A stretch of DNA of 44,974 nt, taken from CAYPNF01 sp964411985. Its GTDB lineage: Bacteria > Verrucomicrobiota > Verrucomicrobiia > Limisphaerales > J093. Both the position numbers and the translations under genes were made by a program. This document shows, one piece after another, positions 24,025 through 32,392 of this stretch (positions are counted from its first letter, which is position 1; every line of letters begins with the position of its first letter). Where the stretch lies: contig CAYPNF010000062.1 in the NCBI GenBank assembly GCA_964411985.1, forward strand, positions 1 to 44,974, read 5' to 3'. The notes under the pieces are model-generated. The model worked only from the letters and a program-made list of their open reading frames with translations, was not told the origin of the DNA and ran no database searches.

Positions 24025-24678
24025 ATGAACTTTCCGTATACCCTTGCGTGGATCTTCTTCCGATCTCTCGGAACGTTCTACTTCCGGTATCGGGTCTATA
24101 ATGTAGAACGGGTCCCCACGACGGGCCCCTTCATTTTTGCCGCCAATCACGCCAGTTTCGTGGATCCTCCGCTTGTGGGGAGCACCCTGCGCCGCGATAT
24201 CCACTATCTCGGCCGCGAAAGCCTGTTTGATCACCCGATCGCCAACGCCGTGCTCAGGTCGGTGAATTGTGTTCCGGTGGACCGCGATGGCGGGGGAGCG
24301 ACGGGATTGAAGACGATTCTCGAAAGGCTCTTGAAGGGCAACGCCATCATCCTCTTTCCTGAGGGTACGCGCTCTCCCGATGGCCGCTTCCAGCCTGCCC
24401 GAACCGGGATTGGCCTCACCGTGATCAAGAGCACTTGCCCCGTCGTGCCGGTCCGCATCTTTGGCTCCTTCGAGGCCTATGGCCGCCATCATACCTTCCC
24501 GCGACCGCGCCGAATCGAGATTAAGTTCGCCCGTCCGATGGACTTTCGTGAGTTGCGCGAGGAAGCGCGTACGTGCTCCAAACCGCGCCTCAAGGAGATC
24601 TACAAGATCGTTACGGACCAACTCATGAACGAAATTGCCCGCCAGGAGCCTTACCAGGACTGCGAACGTTTTCCATGA
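24025..24678 (+). CDS. plsC: 1-acyl-sn-glycerol-3-phosphate acyltransferase
   Basis: PlsC adds the second acyl chain to lysophosphatidic acid at the inner membrane. The catalytic NHxxxxD is at His42 and Asp47, and the acceptor-site FPEGTRS at 111-117. It starts with a hydrophobic stretch (FPYTLAWIFFRSLGTFYF) that can associate with the membrane. At 217 aa it is typical. The ATG at 24025 is 7 bases past cmk. Its TGA overlaps the next ATG as ATGA at 24675-24678. Confidence 0.92.
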   Translation: MNFPYTLAWIFFRSLGTFYFRYRVYNVERVPTTGPFIFAANHASFVDPPLVGSTLRRDIHYLGRESLFDHPIANAVLRSVNCVPVDRDGGGATGLKTILERLLKGNAIILFPEGTRSPDGRFQPARTGIGLTVIKSTCPVVPVRIFGSFEAYGRHHTFPRPRRIEIKFARPMDFRELREEARTCSKPRLKEIYKIVTDQLMNEIARQEPYQDCERFP

Positions 24679-25109
24679 GCCGCTTTCCTTGCAGTGGACA
24701 TGAGACGATCCGAGGCATGGCATGGTTTCCTCGGATGCTGGACAAGGTTCGTTTGCATGCGAGGGGAGAACTGCCGCCTGACTACACGCCTTGGCTGGGC
24801 AAGGGTTTTGATGGTCGGTGCTGTCGTTTCCTCCGCCTGGATTATGAGCGGTTGGTTGCGCGCACCCTGCAGGGCGGCGCGGACGAGGAGATTCTGGAAT
24901 GGTGTTTTCAGGAGGGGCGACCTTTGTCAGACGAGGACATCGAGGTTTGGAGCGCTTTCATTCGCAAACGCGGCCTTCGAGATTCACCGGAGATCCTCGC
25001 CGACCTCGAGGATTCCAAGCGCAAGAACGGTTTGGCGCACCGAACCGACATTGATACCTATCTCCGTCGCCACGATGTGGAAGAGGGAAGAGAATCACCA
25101 AGCCTCTAA
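24675..25109 (+). CDS. DUF5069-type small protein
   Basis: This 144-aa protein has the pattern of the DUF5069 family: LDKVRLHARGELPPDYTPWLG, then GFDGRCCRFLRLDYERLVARTLQGGADEEILEWCF and a charged C-terminus. The function of the family is not known to me. It has no signal or membrane segment. The ATG at 24675 overlaps the plsC stop. An alternative ATG at 24717 would drop 14 residues of unclear value. It sits between plsC and the secreted hydrolase in the same transcript. Confidence 0.7.
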   Translation: MSRFPCSGHETIRGMAWFPRMLDKVRLHARGELPPDYTPWLGKGFDGRCCRFLRLDYERLVARTLQGGADEEILEWCFQEGRPLSDEDIEVWSAFIRKRGLRDSPEILADLEDSKRKNGLAHRTDIDTYLRRHDVEEGRESPSL

Positions 25110-25135
25110 AACCTCCTTCCCAAGAGCACAGCACG

Positions 25136-26497
25136 ATGAAAACTCTTACTTACCTCTTCTGGTTTTGCTTGCTTCTTTTGACACCCACTCATGGTGCAAG
25201 TGATTCGCTCCATGGTTGGCAAACCTTTGCCCCGCGCGACGAAATTCGACCCGCATTCTCCTTCGATTCCAAGGGTGGCCGAAAGAAGACGGGCAGTTGG
25301 GTCATCACCCACGATCATCGCCCTGGCCTGGACGGATGGTATCAGAAGTCGTTCGCGGTGACCGGCGGGGATTACTACCAGTTCCATGCGATCCGCAAAG
25401 TCCGCCACGTCGAGGTGCCTCGGCGCAGCGCCATGGTGCGTGTGCTCTGGCGGGACGAAGCAGGAAACACGGTCTCCGCCGATGTGCCTGATCAGCAGGT
25501 CAAGGAGTTAGGACACGTTCCCAGCGCGGAGCCGGAGTATCCTGCCGATGGTGCGACCGATGCACAGGGGTGGACTACGGTGAGCGGGGTCTATCGTGCG
25601 CCCTCCAAGGCCGTTCGAGCCACAGTGGAATTGCACCTGCAATGGGCTCCCAAAGGTCGGGTGGAATGGAGTGAGATTCAGTTTGGGAAGACCGCACCAC
25701 CGCCGCCCCGCAAGGTGCGACTCGCCACCGTTCACTACAAGCCGACGGGCCAATCGCCACGGCAGAACTGTGAGGAATACGCCCCACTGGTTGCCGAAGC
25801 CGCGAAACAGAAGGCCGATCTCGTGGTTCTCGGAGAAACCATTCCTTCCGTGGGCCTGAAGCGGAAGTTGCACGAAGTGGCTGAAGTCATCCCTGGACCG
25901 ACGACCGCCTATTTTGGAGACCTTGCCAGGAAGAATAACCTACACATCGCGTTGAGCCTGAATGAACGGGACGGGCACCTGATTTACAACACGGCGGTTC
26001 TTCTCGGCCCGGATGGGCAGCTGATGGGCAAGTATCGCAAGGTGTGCCTTCCTCCAGGGGAGGCTGAGGCAGGGGTTGCGCCGGGCAGCGATTATCCCGT
26101 GTTCACCACGAAGTTTGGCAAAGTGGGCCTGATGATCTGCTACGATGGGTTCTTCCCCGAGGTGGCCCGCGAGTTGTCGAATCGCGGGGCGGAGGTCATT
26201 GCCTGGCCGGTCTGGGGCTGCAATCCGTTATTGGCCCAGGCCCGCGCGTGCGAGAATCACGTCTATCTCGTGAGCAGTACGTTCATGCAGCCCAAGGATG
26301 GTTGGATGATCTCGGCAGTGTTCGATCAGACCGGCAAGCCGATTGCCCAAGCCGGGGAGTGGGGCACGGTCGCCGTCGCCGAAGTGGATTTGAATCAACC
26401 TTACATTGGGCCGTGGAACCTCGGCGACTTTCACGCAATGCTCCCCCGGCACCGGCCGGTTTCCGCAGCGTCTGCAGATGCCCACTTTAAGGATTGA
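25136..26497 (+). CDS. Secreted carbon-nitrogen hydrolase with N-terminal sandwich domain
   Basis: This is a nitrilase-superfamily amidohydrolase of 453 aa. Residues 1-22 form a Sec signal peptide (MKTLTYLFWFCLLLLTPTHGAS), so it should act in the periplasm or outside. Residues about 25-185 look like an added beta-rich domain, a carbohydrate-binding-like sandwich ending SEIQFGK. The hydrolase domain follows with Glu234 (LGETIP), Lys302 (KYRKVCLP) and Cys335 (GLMICYDGFF) as the triad. Substrate is unknown. It is the last gene of the tyrA-aroA-cmk-plsC transcript, 26 bases past the DUF5069 gene, so its biological link to aromatic synthesis may be only positional. Confidence 0.87.
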   Translation: MKTLTYLFWFCLLLLTPTHGASDSLHGWQTFAPRDEIRPAFSFDSKGGRKKTGSWVITHDHRPGLDGWYQKSFAVTGGDYYQFHAIRKVRHVEVPRRSAMVRVLWRDEAGNTVSADVPDQQVKELGHVPSAEPEYPADGATDAQGWTTVSGVYRAPSKAVRATVELHLQWAPKGRVEWSEIQFGKTAPPPPRKVRLATVHYKPTGQSPRQNCEEYAPLVAEAAKQKADLVVLGETIPSVGLKRKLHEVAEVIPGPTTAYFGDLARKNNLHIALSLNERDGHLIYNTAVLLGPDGQLMGKYRKVCLPPGEAEAGVAPGSDYPVFTTKFGKVGLMICYDGFFPEVARELSNRGAEVIAWPVWGCNPLLAQARACENHVYLVSSTFMQPKDGWMISAVFDQTGKPIAQAGEWGTVAVAEVDLNQPYIGPWNLGDFHAMLPRHRPVSAASADAHFKD

Positions 26498-26501
26498 GAT
26501 C

Positions 26502-26538
26502 CGCAGACCCTCGCAGATGTGCGCAGATTTTCAGATGG
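26502..26538. repeat. 10-nt-period CGCAGA micro-repeat
   Basis: CGCAGA occurs at 26502, 26512 and 26522, exactly ten bases apart, with a diverged copy (TCAGAT) at 26531. It lies just past the stop of the secreted hydrolase. The rest of 26539-26677 has no convincing gene. Confidence 0.6.
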
Positions 26539-26677
26539 CGGGAAGAAGCAGCATGGTCTTCATAGCCGCCAGAGAGCCTGGACCATACGAAGAAAACAGG
26601 TTCACCGTGAAGCCGATGGAAGAAGGCGAAAGGGGGTATTACGAACACGTTCTTTTCCTGCCCGCTTCTTTTTCTTC

Positions 26678-26791
26678 ATGGTTTCGACTACCTTGATATC
26701 GGGGGCCAGCGCGGCTCAGTTTGGGGATTTCACCTATACCAATGCCGCGTCGACCGATCTAGCCAACCCGGCCTGGATCCCGGTGCTGACA
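26678..26791 (+). pseudogene. Remnant of a GDFTYTN-type secreted protein
   Basis: The frame starts with a signal-like MVSTTLISGASA and AAQFGDFTYTN, the beginning of a secreted leucine-rich-repeat (BspA-like) protein type common in Verrucomicrobiota. It then jumps directly to TDLANPAWIPV, a stretch resembling the C-terminal end of such proteins. The middle appears to be missing. The frame runs on to 26986 but antisense to the helicase. I infer an internal deletion; the assignment rests on remembered family patterns. Confidence 0.45.
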
Positions 26792-26804
26792 TACAACAAG
26801 CAGT

Positions 26805-26830
26805 CTTCATGGCCCTTCATGAACTTCCTG
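26805..26830. repeat. CTTCATG micro-repeat after the helicase
   Basis: CTTCATG lies at 26805 and 26815, with CTTCCTG at 26824. The 10- and 9-base spacing is identical to the copy at 10248. It lies 8 bases past the helicase stop (26839, minus strand), so both copies sit at the 3' end of a minus-strand gene. Confidence 0.55.
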
Positions 26831-26838
26831 GTGAACAA

Positions 26839-29418
26839 TCAGTCGGATTCGCTGCTGTGGGCGGTCAGGGGGCCGAGGCGGAGCAACCGCGTGACCGGTT
26901 CGCTGGTTTCGCGGGAACGGGCGAGGTCGATCTCGAACTCGGCGACCCAGTCGTTGTGGGCGTCGGGGTCGACAAGCATTTGTTGAACGATCCAGGTGTT
27001 GCGGTTCTCGGGCTTGACCAGGTACGTGTGCCGCTGGTTGCGGGCGTTGGGATCGAGGCAAAGCTGGGAATGCTCGACCAGGTACGCGTCGAGAGCCGCA
27101 TCGAGCCGATCTTCGGTCCACGGGACGGCGTCGCGATCTTCGGGGGAGTTCAGGAATTCGAGGGCCGCTGGTTGGTTCCCAACGCGAAAACTGCTGAGAA
27201 AGGCAAAGACCCGGTTGCGGATGAGGCGCACAAAAGTGGTTTCGTCGCGGGTGATGTCGGGTGCTTCCGTTCGCTGGGGAGCTACATCAGTGGCTTCTGC
27301 ACTGCGTTCTGCGGGGCGGTAGTTCGGATCGCGCAGCCGTTCCCACTCGTCAAGCAGGCTGGAGTCGATGGACCTGACGAGGGTGGAGAGGTACAGTTCC
27401 ATCTCGCGCACGGGCTCGGTCTTGGCGGTATCCGGAACGGTTTGACTGAGCACTTTGTAGACGCCCGAGAGGTGGCGCAGGAGGATTCCTTCGACGCGTT
27501 GCAGGTCGTAATCTTTGATGTAATCGGCAAATGACCGGAAGTTTTCGAACATTTCCCGGGCAATCGACTTGGGGCGAATGTTTTCCTCGCCGACCCAGGG
27601 GTGTGCGGCGGAGAACTGGTTGAAAGTGGAATAGACGAATTCCCGGTTCGGTTTGGGGTACTCGAGTTTCTCAAGCTCGTCCATGCGCTGCATGTAATCG
27701 AGCCCCTCCTGCTTCATCTCCGCCATCCGCTCGCTTTTCAGGCGGTCGAGTTGCTTGCGGAGGATGATATCGGGATCCTCGACAATGGACTCGACCAAGG
27801 TGAGCAGGTCCAGCGCGTAGGTGGGGGACTCCGGATCGACGAGTTGGATCGTGTCGATCAGGTAGAGGGAGAGCGTCTGGTCCAGGGCGAAGTCATCCTG
27901 GAGCGCCACGTTCACGCGGAGGTAGGTGTTGTCTTCGTCGGGCGGGACGAACTCGATGATCTTGCGATCGAGCAGGGAACGGAACAGTTGCCACGCGCGG
28001 CCGTAATGGGTGCGTTTGGCCGAGGGAGATTCGTGGCTGTACTTGATAATATTGCGCATCGCGCGGCAGCCATCGCCACGTCGGCTGAGCACATTCAAAA
28101 GCATGCCATGGGAGACTTGGAACCGGGAGACCAGCCTTTCCGGGGTGGCGGAGACGAGGCGGGTAAAAGTGTTGCGATCCCAGGAAACGAAACCTTTCTC
28201 GGGCGATTTCTTGACGATCTTCTTCAGTTTCTTCGGATCGCCGGCCGCCTTGTTTTCTTGCTTCAGGTTCTCGATGACGTGTTCGGGGGCTTGGACGACC
28301 ACCCAGCCTTTGTCGTCGAAACCTTTGCGTCCGGCGCGGCCGGTGATCTGGTGAAAATCGCGTGCGGTCAGAATACCGGTCTTCTGTCCATCATACTTGC
28401 TGAGCTTGGTGAGGAGGACCGTTCGGAGAGGGACATTGATGCCGACGCCGAGGGTGTCGGTGCCGCAGATGATCTTGAGGAGGCCACTTTGGGCGAGTTG
28501 CTCAATGAGCACGCGGTACTTGGGCAGCAGGCCCGCGTGATGGAGTCCGATGCCGTGTTTGAGCCACTTGCGGATTTCCGGGCCGTAGGGAGACGAGAAC
28601 TTCACCTTCTCGACGGCGCGGGAGAGAGCTTCTTTTTCGTCGCGCGAGCAGAAATTCAGACTCATGAAATTCTGGGCGCTTTCCGCCGCTTCCATCTGGC
28701 TAAAATGGACGATGTAGACGGGGGCTTTGCCTTCCTGGACCAGTTCCTCGACCGTTTTGTCGAGGGCGGTTTCGGAGTATTTGAATTCCAGGGGGACAGG
28801 CCGGGTCTGCGAGTAGACAACCTCCGTCGGCAGTTTGTTGAGGTCGGTCAGGTCCTCGGCGAAGAAAGTAGTATCCCCGAGCGTGGCGGACATGAGAAGA
28901 AACCGGGCCTGGGGCAGGGTGAGCATGGGGACCTGCCAGGCAACGCCCCGTTCGCGGTCGGAATAGTAGTGGAACTCGTCCATGATGACGTCGTCCACGT
29001 TGGCGCGGCCGCCATCGCGCAGGGCGATGTTGGCGAGGATTTCGGCGGTGCAGCAAAGGATGGGAGCGTCGCGGTTGACGGAGGCGTCGCCGGTGCTCAT
29101 GCCGACGTTGTCGGGGCCGAAGTCACGGCAGAGGGCGAGGAACTTTTCGTTGACGAGCGCCTTGATGGGGCAGGTATAGACGGAGCGGCGGCCTTGGGCG
29201 AGAGACTTGAAATGAAGGGCGGTGGCGACGAGCGATTTGCCCGAACCGGTGGGGGTGTTCAGGATGACGTTCTTTTCCTCGAAGAGAGCGAGAATGGCGT
29301 TTTCTTGGGATTCATAGAGATGCAGACGGCGCTCGTCCACATACTCGAGGAAGCGCGAGAACACTTCGTCCGTAGTGGCGCCTCGGGGAGGCATGAGGCG
29401 CTGGAGCGGGTAGTCCAT
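26839..29418 (-). CDS. Ski2-like DExH helicase with DUF3516 C-terminal region
   Basis: This is an 859-aa superfamily 2 helicase. Walker A TPTGSGKS is at 55-62 and DEFH at 147-150 is the Walker B box (DExH rather than DEAD). SAT at 177-179 is motif III and QITGRAGRKG at 357-366 motif VI. The C-terminal 400 residues are all-helical and acidic and match the DUF3516 extension. Related proteins are annotated as RNA or DNA helicases of unknown role. The ATG at 29418 is clear. It shares strand with mscS upstream, with 24 bases between the mscS stop and this start. Confidence 0.9.
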   Translation of the reverse strand: MDYPLQRLMPPRGATTDEVFSRFLEYVDERRLHLYESQENAILALFEEKNVILNTPTGSGKSLVATALHFKSLAQGRRSVYTCPIKALVNEKFLALCRDFGPDNVGMSTGDASVNRDAPILCCTAEILANIALRDGGRANVDDVIMDEFHYYSDRERGVAWQVPMLTLPQARFLLMSATLGDTTFFAEDLTDLNKLPTEVVYSQTRPVPLEFKYSETALDKTVEELVQEGKAPVYIVHFSQMEAAESAQNFMSLNFCSRDEKEALSRAVEKVKFSSPYGPEIRKWLKHGIGLHHAGLLPKYRVLIEQLAQSGLLKIICGTDTLGVGINVPLRTVLLTKLSKYDGQKTGILTARDFHQITGRAGRKGFDDKGWVVVQAPEHVIENLKQENKAAGDPKKLKKIVKKSPEKGFVSWDRNTFTRLVSATPERLVSRFQVSHGMLLNVLSRRGDGCRAMRNIIKYSHESPSAKRTHYGRAWQLFRSLLDRKIIEFVPPDEDNTYLRVNVALQDDFALDQTLSLYLIDTIQLVDPESPTYALDLLTLVESIVEDPDIILRKQLDRLKSERMAEMKQEGLDYMQRMDELEKLEYPKPNREFVYSTFNQFSAAHPWVGEENIRPKSIAREMFENFRSFADYIKDYDLQRVEGILLRHLSGVYKVLSQTVPDTAKTEPVREMELYLSTLVRSIDSSLLDEWERLRDPNYRPAERSAEATDVAPQRTEAPDITRDETTFVRLIRNRVFAFLSSFRVGNQPAALEFLNSPEDRDAVPWTEDRLDAALDAYLVEHSQLCLDPNARNQRHTYLVKPENRNTWIVQQMLVDPDAHNDWVAEFEIDLARSRETSEPVTRLLRLGPLTAHSSESD

Positions 29419-29442
29419 GATGGGGTGATTGGGGGGGACTGT

Positions 29443-30720
29443 CTAGTCGTGGAGGCCCTGGGAACCGGGCCTGGAAACCGTGGGCTGCATCCGCCATTCC
29501 GAGTCCTGCTTCAGGTAAAGTGTCTGCGTGGGGAAGGCGAAGTTGATGCCTGCCTCATTGAACTTCCTCATCAGTCCCAGGTTCAGCTTCTGCAACCCGG
29601 CCATGTACTCCTTCCAGTCCGTGCCATCCCACCAATGCGCCACGTAGAGATTGAGAGAGCTGTCGGCAAACCGGTTGAAGCTGACAATAAGATCTTTCGT
29701 CTTGGGATCAGCCTGGAAGTGGCGCTCAAGGATCTGGATAGCTTGCTCCACCTTCTCCACCGGAGTGTCATAGGTGATGCCGATATTCATTTCCGTTTTG
29801 ATGTTGGGTCGGAGCGTGATGTTCGTGACGATGGCATTCCCCATGGTCTTGTTGGGGACCGTGATGAGGTGACCGTCCAGGTTCCGTACGCGCGTGCTCC
29901 GCAGGCCAATCATTTCTACCGTGCCGTGGACGGAGTCGACTCGGACTACGTCGCCGATCCGGAAGGGCTTGTCCATGAAGATGGCGACCGCCCCAAAGAG
30001 GTTGGCCACGGTATCCTGCGCGGCCAAACCGAGAGCCAAACCGCCGATGGAGAGGGAAGCTAGAAGGCTGGTGATGTTCAAGCCTAGATTCTGGCACGTG
30101 AGCAGAATCGCCAGGACGGCGATAAAGGCCTTGGTGCTTTTACTGATGATGGGAAAGAGGTGATCGTCAAAGACCCGGTCGGTATCGGCACCGAGGCGGC
30201 TTCGCCAGTATTTGATGAGGACATCGACGGCTTTGAGGACGGTATAGGTGAGCGACCAGGCGACGATGACCCGGAGGCCTTTGGACATGTAGTCCTCGAC
30301 CCAGGGGGGCCAGGAGAAGAGTCGAATGCCGACGTGGAGCAGGATGACAAAGGAGACTACCTTGATGGGCCCGCGAACGAGGTCCAGGAGGAGGTCGTCG
30401 AGGTTGGTCGCCGTCTTGGCGGCCCATCGTTTTAATTGGCCGATGATGACGAAGTCGATGATTTTCGAACTGTAAAACGCGAGGAAGACGTAGATGAGAG
30501 CTGCCAGGTACTTCCAGCGTTGAACCCCGAACAGCTCGCCTTGGAGCCATGGTACGCGATCCAAGCCCAGGGTAAACAAGTTGTCCTGAGGGGTGGGGGC
30601 GGCTTGGACGACGGTATTGGTGGACGGGGTTTCGGGAGAGGACGCCCACACGGACCAGACCAGGGTCAGAAGCATCGCCGCCACGAACAGGTGCAACAGC
30701 ACGCGAAATCGAGTTTTCAT
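29443..30720 (-). CDS. MscS-family mechanosensitive channel
   Basis: This 425-aa protein opens under membrane tension to release solutes. The N-terminal hydrophobic stretch (7-26) may be a signal or a first membrane helix. Further helices lie near 67-90, 110-130 and 190-210. The pore helix SLLASLSIGGLALGLAAQDTVANLFGAVAIF is the family signature. The beta domain follows (FRIGDVVRVDSVHGTVEMIGLRSTRVRNLDG), then the alpha-beta vestibule domain. Topology is that of the longer, extra-helix MscS type rather than E. coli MscS. The ATG at 30720 is clear. It is upstream of the helicase on the same strand. Confidence 0.92.
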   Translation of the reverse strand: MKTRFRVLLHLFVAAMLLTLVWSVWASSPETPSTNTVVQAAPTPQDNLFTLGLDRVPWLQGELFGVQRWKYLAALIYVFLAFYSSKIIDFVIIGQLKRWAAKTATNLDDLLLDLVRGPIKVVSFVILLHVGIRLFSWPPWVEDYMSKGLRVIVAWSLTYTVLKAVDVLIKYWRSRLGADTDRVFDDHLFPIISKSTKAFIAVLAILLTCQNLGLNITSLLASLSIGGLALGLAAQDTVANLFGAVAIFMDKPFRIGDVVRVDSVHGTVEMIGLRSTRVRNLDGHLITVPNKTMGNAIVTNITLRPNIKTEMNIGITYDTPVEKVEQAIQILERHFQADPKTKDLIVSFNRFADSSLNLYVAHWWDGTDWKEYMAGLQKLNLGLMRKFNEAGINFAFPTQTLYLKQDSEWRMQPTVSRPGSQGLHD

Positions 30721-30840
30721 AGTCAGAGCGTCCTTGGCTTCTCCAACTCACCAACGTTGGAACGGCCGTAGGACCTGAAAGAAGCTTGGGTGAGCAGTCG
30801 TGCTTTGCCAAGCGGGTTTTTGGGGAGGAAGCAGGGGTGG

Positions 30841-30863
30841 TCGACGGCTCGCCGAGCCGTCGA
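30841..30863. repeat. 9-bp hairpin, CGCCG loop
   Basis: Arms TCGACGGCT (30841-30849) and AGCCGTCGA (30855-30863) are perfectly complementary around CGCCG. It lies in the 250 bases between mscS and lpdA, which hold no gene, although promoters of mscS should be here. Confidence 0.6.
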
Positions 30864-30936
30864 GGCTCTGGACACGCCGAGGTGACACCGACACAGCGTT
30901 GCCGCGTTTCTGCCTTCTGCCCTTCCACAGTTGGCT

Positions 30937-30959
30937 GTCACCTCTCGGCGAGAGGTGAC
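30937..30959. repeat. 9-bp hairpin, CGGCG loop
   Basis: Arms GTCACCTCT (30937-30945) and AGAGGTGAC (30951-30959) are perfectly complementary around CGGCG. The stem differs from that at 30841, but the loop is its exact reverse complement, so the two elements appear to be in opposite orientation. It is 12 bases past the lpdA stop and might end that transcript, but no T-run follows. Confidence 0.6.
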
Positions 30960-30970
30960 CCACCAAGGGC

Positions 30971-32389
30971 TCAATGCGCCTTGCGACGCGGTAAGGCATG
31001 AATGGCGTGGCCGTAGAAGACCTCCGCACATTCCATCATGGTTTCCGAAAGGGTGGGATGCGGGTGAACCGCAAGGGCAAGGTCTTTGGCGGTTGCGCCC
31101 ATCTCGATGGCGACCACACCCTCGGCGATCAACTCGCCTGCGTGCCTGCCGACGATTGCTACCCCTAGGACTCGCTCGGTCTCGGGGTCAATGATCAGCT
31201 TCGTCATGCCGTCCGGACGGTCGAAAGTCAGCGCCCGGCCCGAGGCGGACCAAGGGAACTTGGCGACTTCCACCGTGATTCCTTTTTGCTTAGCCTCGGC
31301 CTCAGTAAGGCCGCACCAGGCTAGTTCGGGGTCGGTGAACACGACGGCGGGAATGATGAAATCCTCGCTGGATTCCTGTTCGCCAATGATGTCCTCCACA
31401 GCGATTCTGGCTTCCCGGGTGGCCTTATGCGCGAGCAGAATTCCCCCGGCAATGTCCCCGATGGCGTAAATCGAAGGGTCGGTGGTGCGCTGGGCGTCGT
31501 CGACTTCGATAAAGCCCTTGTCCGTGCGGGTGACCTTGGTGTTCTCGAGGCCGAGATCATCGCAGTTCGGGATGCGTCCTACGGCAACGAGCACCCGGTC
31601 GTAGAGTTCCTCGATTCGCTCGCCCCCGACTTCCATATCGACTTTGATCTGGGCGCCGCGAGTGGCCATGTTCAGGACTTTGGTTTTTACCCGCAGTTCT
31701 TTGAACAGCTTGGCGGCCTGGGCGAGAATGGGGCGGTGCATATCCTGGTCGGCCCCAGCGAGGATGGCGTCCGCAGCTTCCACCACCACCACTTCACTGC
31801 CAAGGATGGCGTAAACGGTGCCCAGTTCCATGCCGATGTAACCGCCCCCAACGATGAGGAGGCGCTTGGGAATGTCTTCGACTTCCAAAGCCTCGGTGGA
31901 GGTCATGATCCGGGGGTTGCCCAGGTCGAAGGCCTTGGGCATGGCAGGTTTTGAACCGGTGGCGATGATGGCCTTTTCGTAGCGGATAAACTGCTGGCCG
32001 GACTCTGTTTCCACACGGAGCGTGTTGGAGTCTTCGAAGTGGCCGCGACCATAGAGGATTTGCACGTTCCGGCGCTGCGCAAGCTGAACGATTCCCTGGC
32101 CGAGGCGGTTGAGGATGGAATCCTTCCAAGTGCGCAGCTTGTTGAGATCCACCTGGGGATCACCGAAGACGATTCCACGGTGTCTCGCCTCTTTGGCTTC
32201 GTGGATGGTCTCCGCTGCGTGCAGGAGCGCTTTGGAGGGGATGCAACCGCGGTTGAGGCATACGCCTCCGGGGCGCTGGTCTCGCTCGACGAGGATGACT
32301 TTCTTTCCGGCGTCGGCTGCACAAAATGCGGCGGCGTATCCGCCGGGGCCAGCGCCTACTACGACAAGGTCAGTCTTAATGGGTTCCAT
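30971..32389 (-). CDS. lpdA: Dihydrolipoamide dehydrogenase (E3)
   Basis: This is the E3 subunit of pyruvate dehydrogenase, which reoxidises lipoyl groups with NAD. The FAD site GAGPGGYAA is near residue 12. The redox pair is Cys44 and Cys49 in GGVCLNRGCIPSK. The NAD site is IVGGGYIGMELG. The C-terminal HPHPTLSETMMEC carries the active-site His. At 472 aa it lacks a lipoyl domain. The ATG at 32389 is 3 bases from the E2 stop, so the genes are co-transcribed as aceE-E2-lpdA. Confidence 0.95.
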   Translation of the reverse strand: MEPIKTDLVVVGAGPGGYAAAFCAADAGKKVILVERDQRPGGVCLNRGCIPSKALLHAAETIHEAKEARHRGIVFGDPQVDLNKLRTWKDSILNRLGQGIVQLAQRRNVQILYGRGHFEDSNTLRVETESGQQFIRYEKAIIATGSKPAMPKAFDLGNPRIMTSTEALEVEDIPKRLLIVGGGYIGMELGTVYAILGSEVVVVEAADAILAGADQDMHRPILAQAAKLFKELRVKTKVLNMATRGAQIKVDMEVGGERIEELYDRVLVAVGRIPNCDDLGLENTKVTRTDKGFIEVDDAQRTTDPSIYAIGDIAGGILLAHKATREARIAVEDIIGEQESSEDFIIPAVVFTDPELAWCGLTEAEAKQKGITVEVAKFPWSASGRALTFDRPDGMTKLIIDPETERVLGVAIVGRHAGELIAEGVVAIEMGATAKDLALAVHPHPTLSETMMECAEVFYGHAIHALPRRKAH

Positions 32390-32392
32390 ACA

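Noticed and set aside
26239..26300. tRNA or other structured RNA near the hydrolase gene end
   Set aside because: There is no cloverleaf, T-loop or acceptor pairing; it is coding sequence with normal motifs.
27601..30063. 820-codon plus-strand open frame antisense to the helicase and mscS
   Set aside because: It is a GC-rich shadow of two well-supported genes and has no family pattern; the real genes carry full motif sets.
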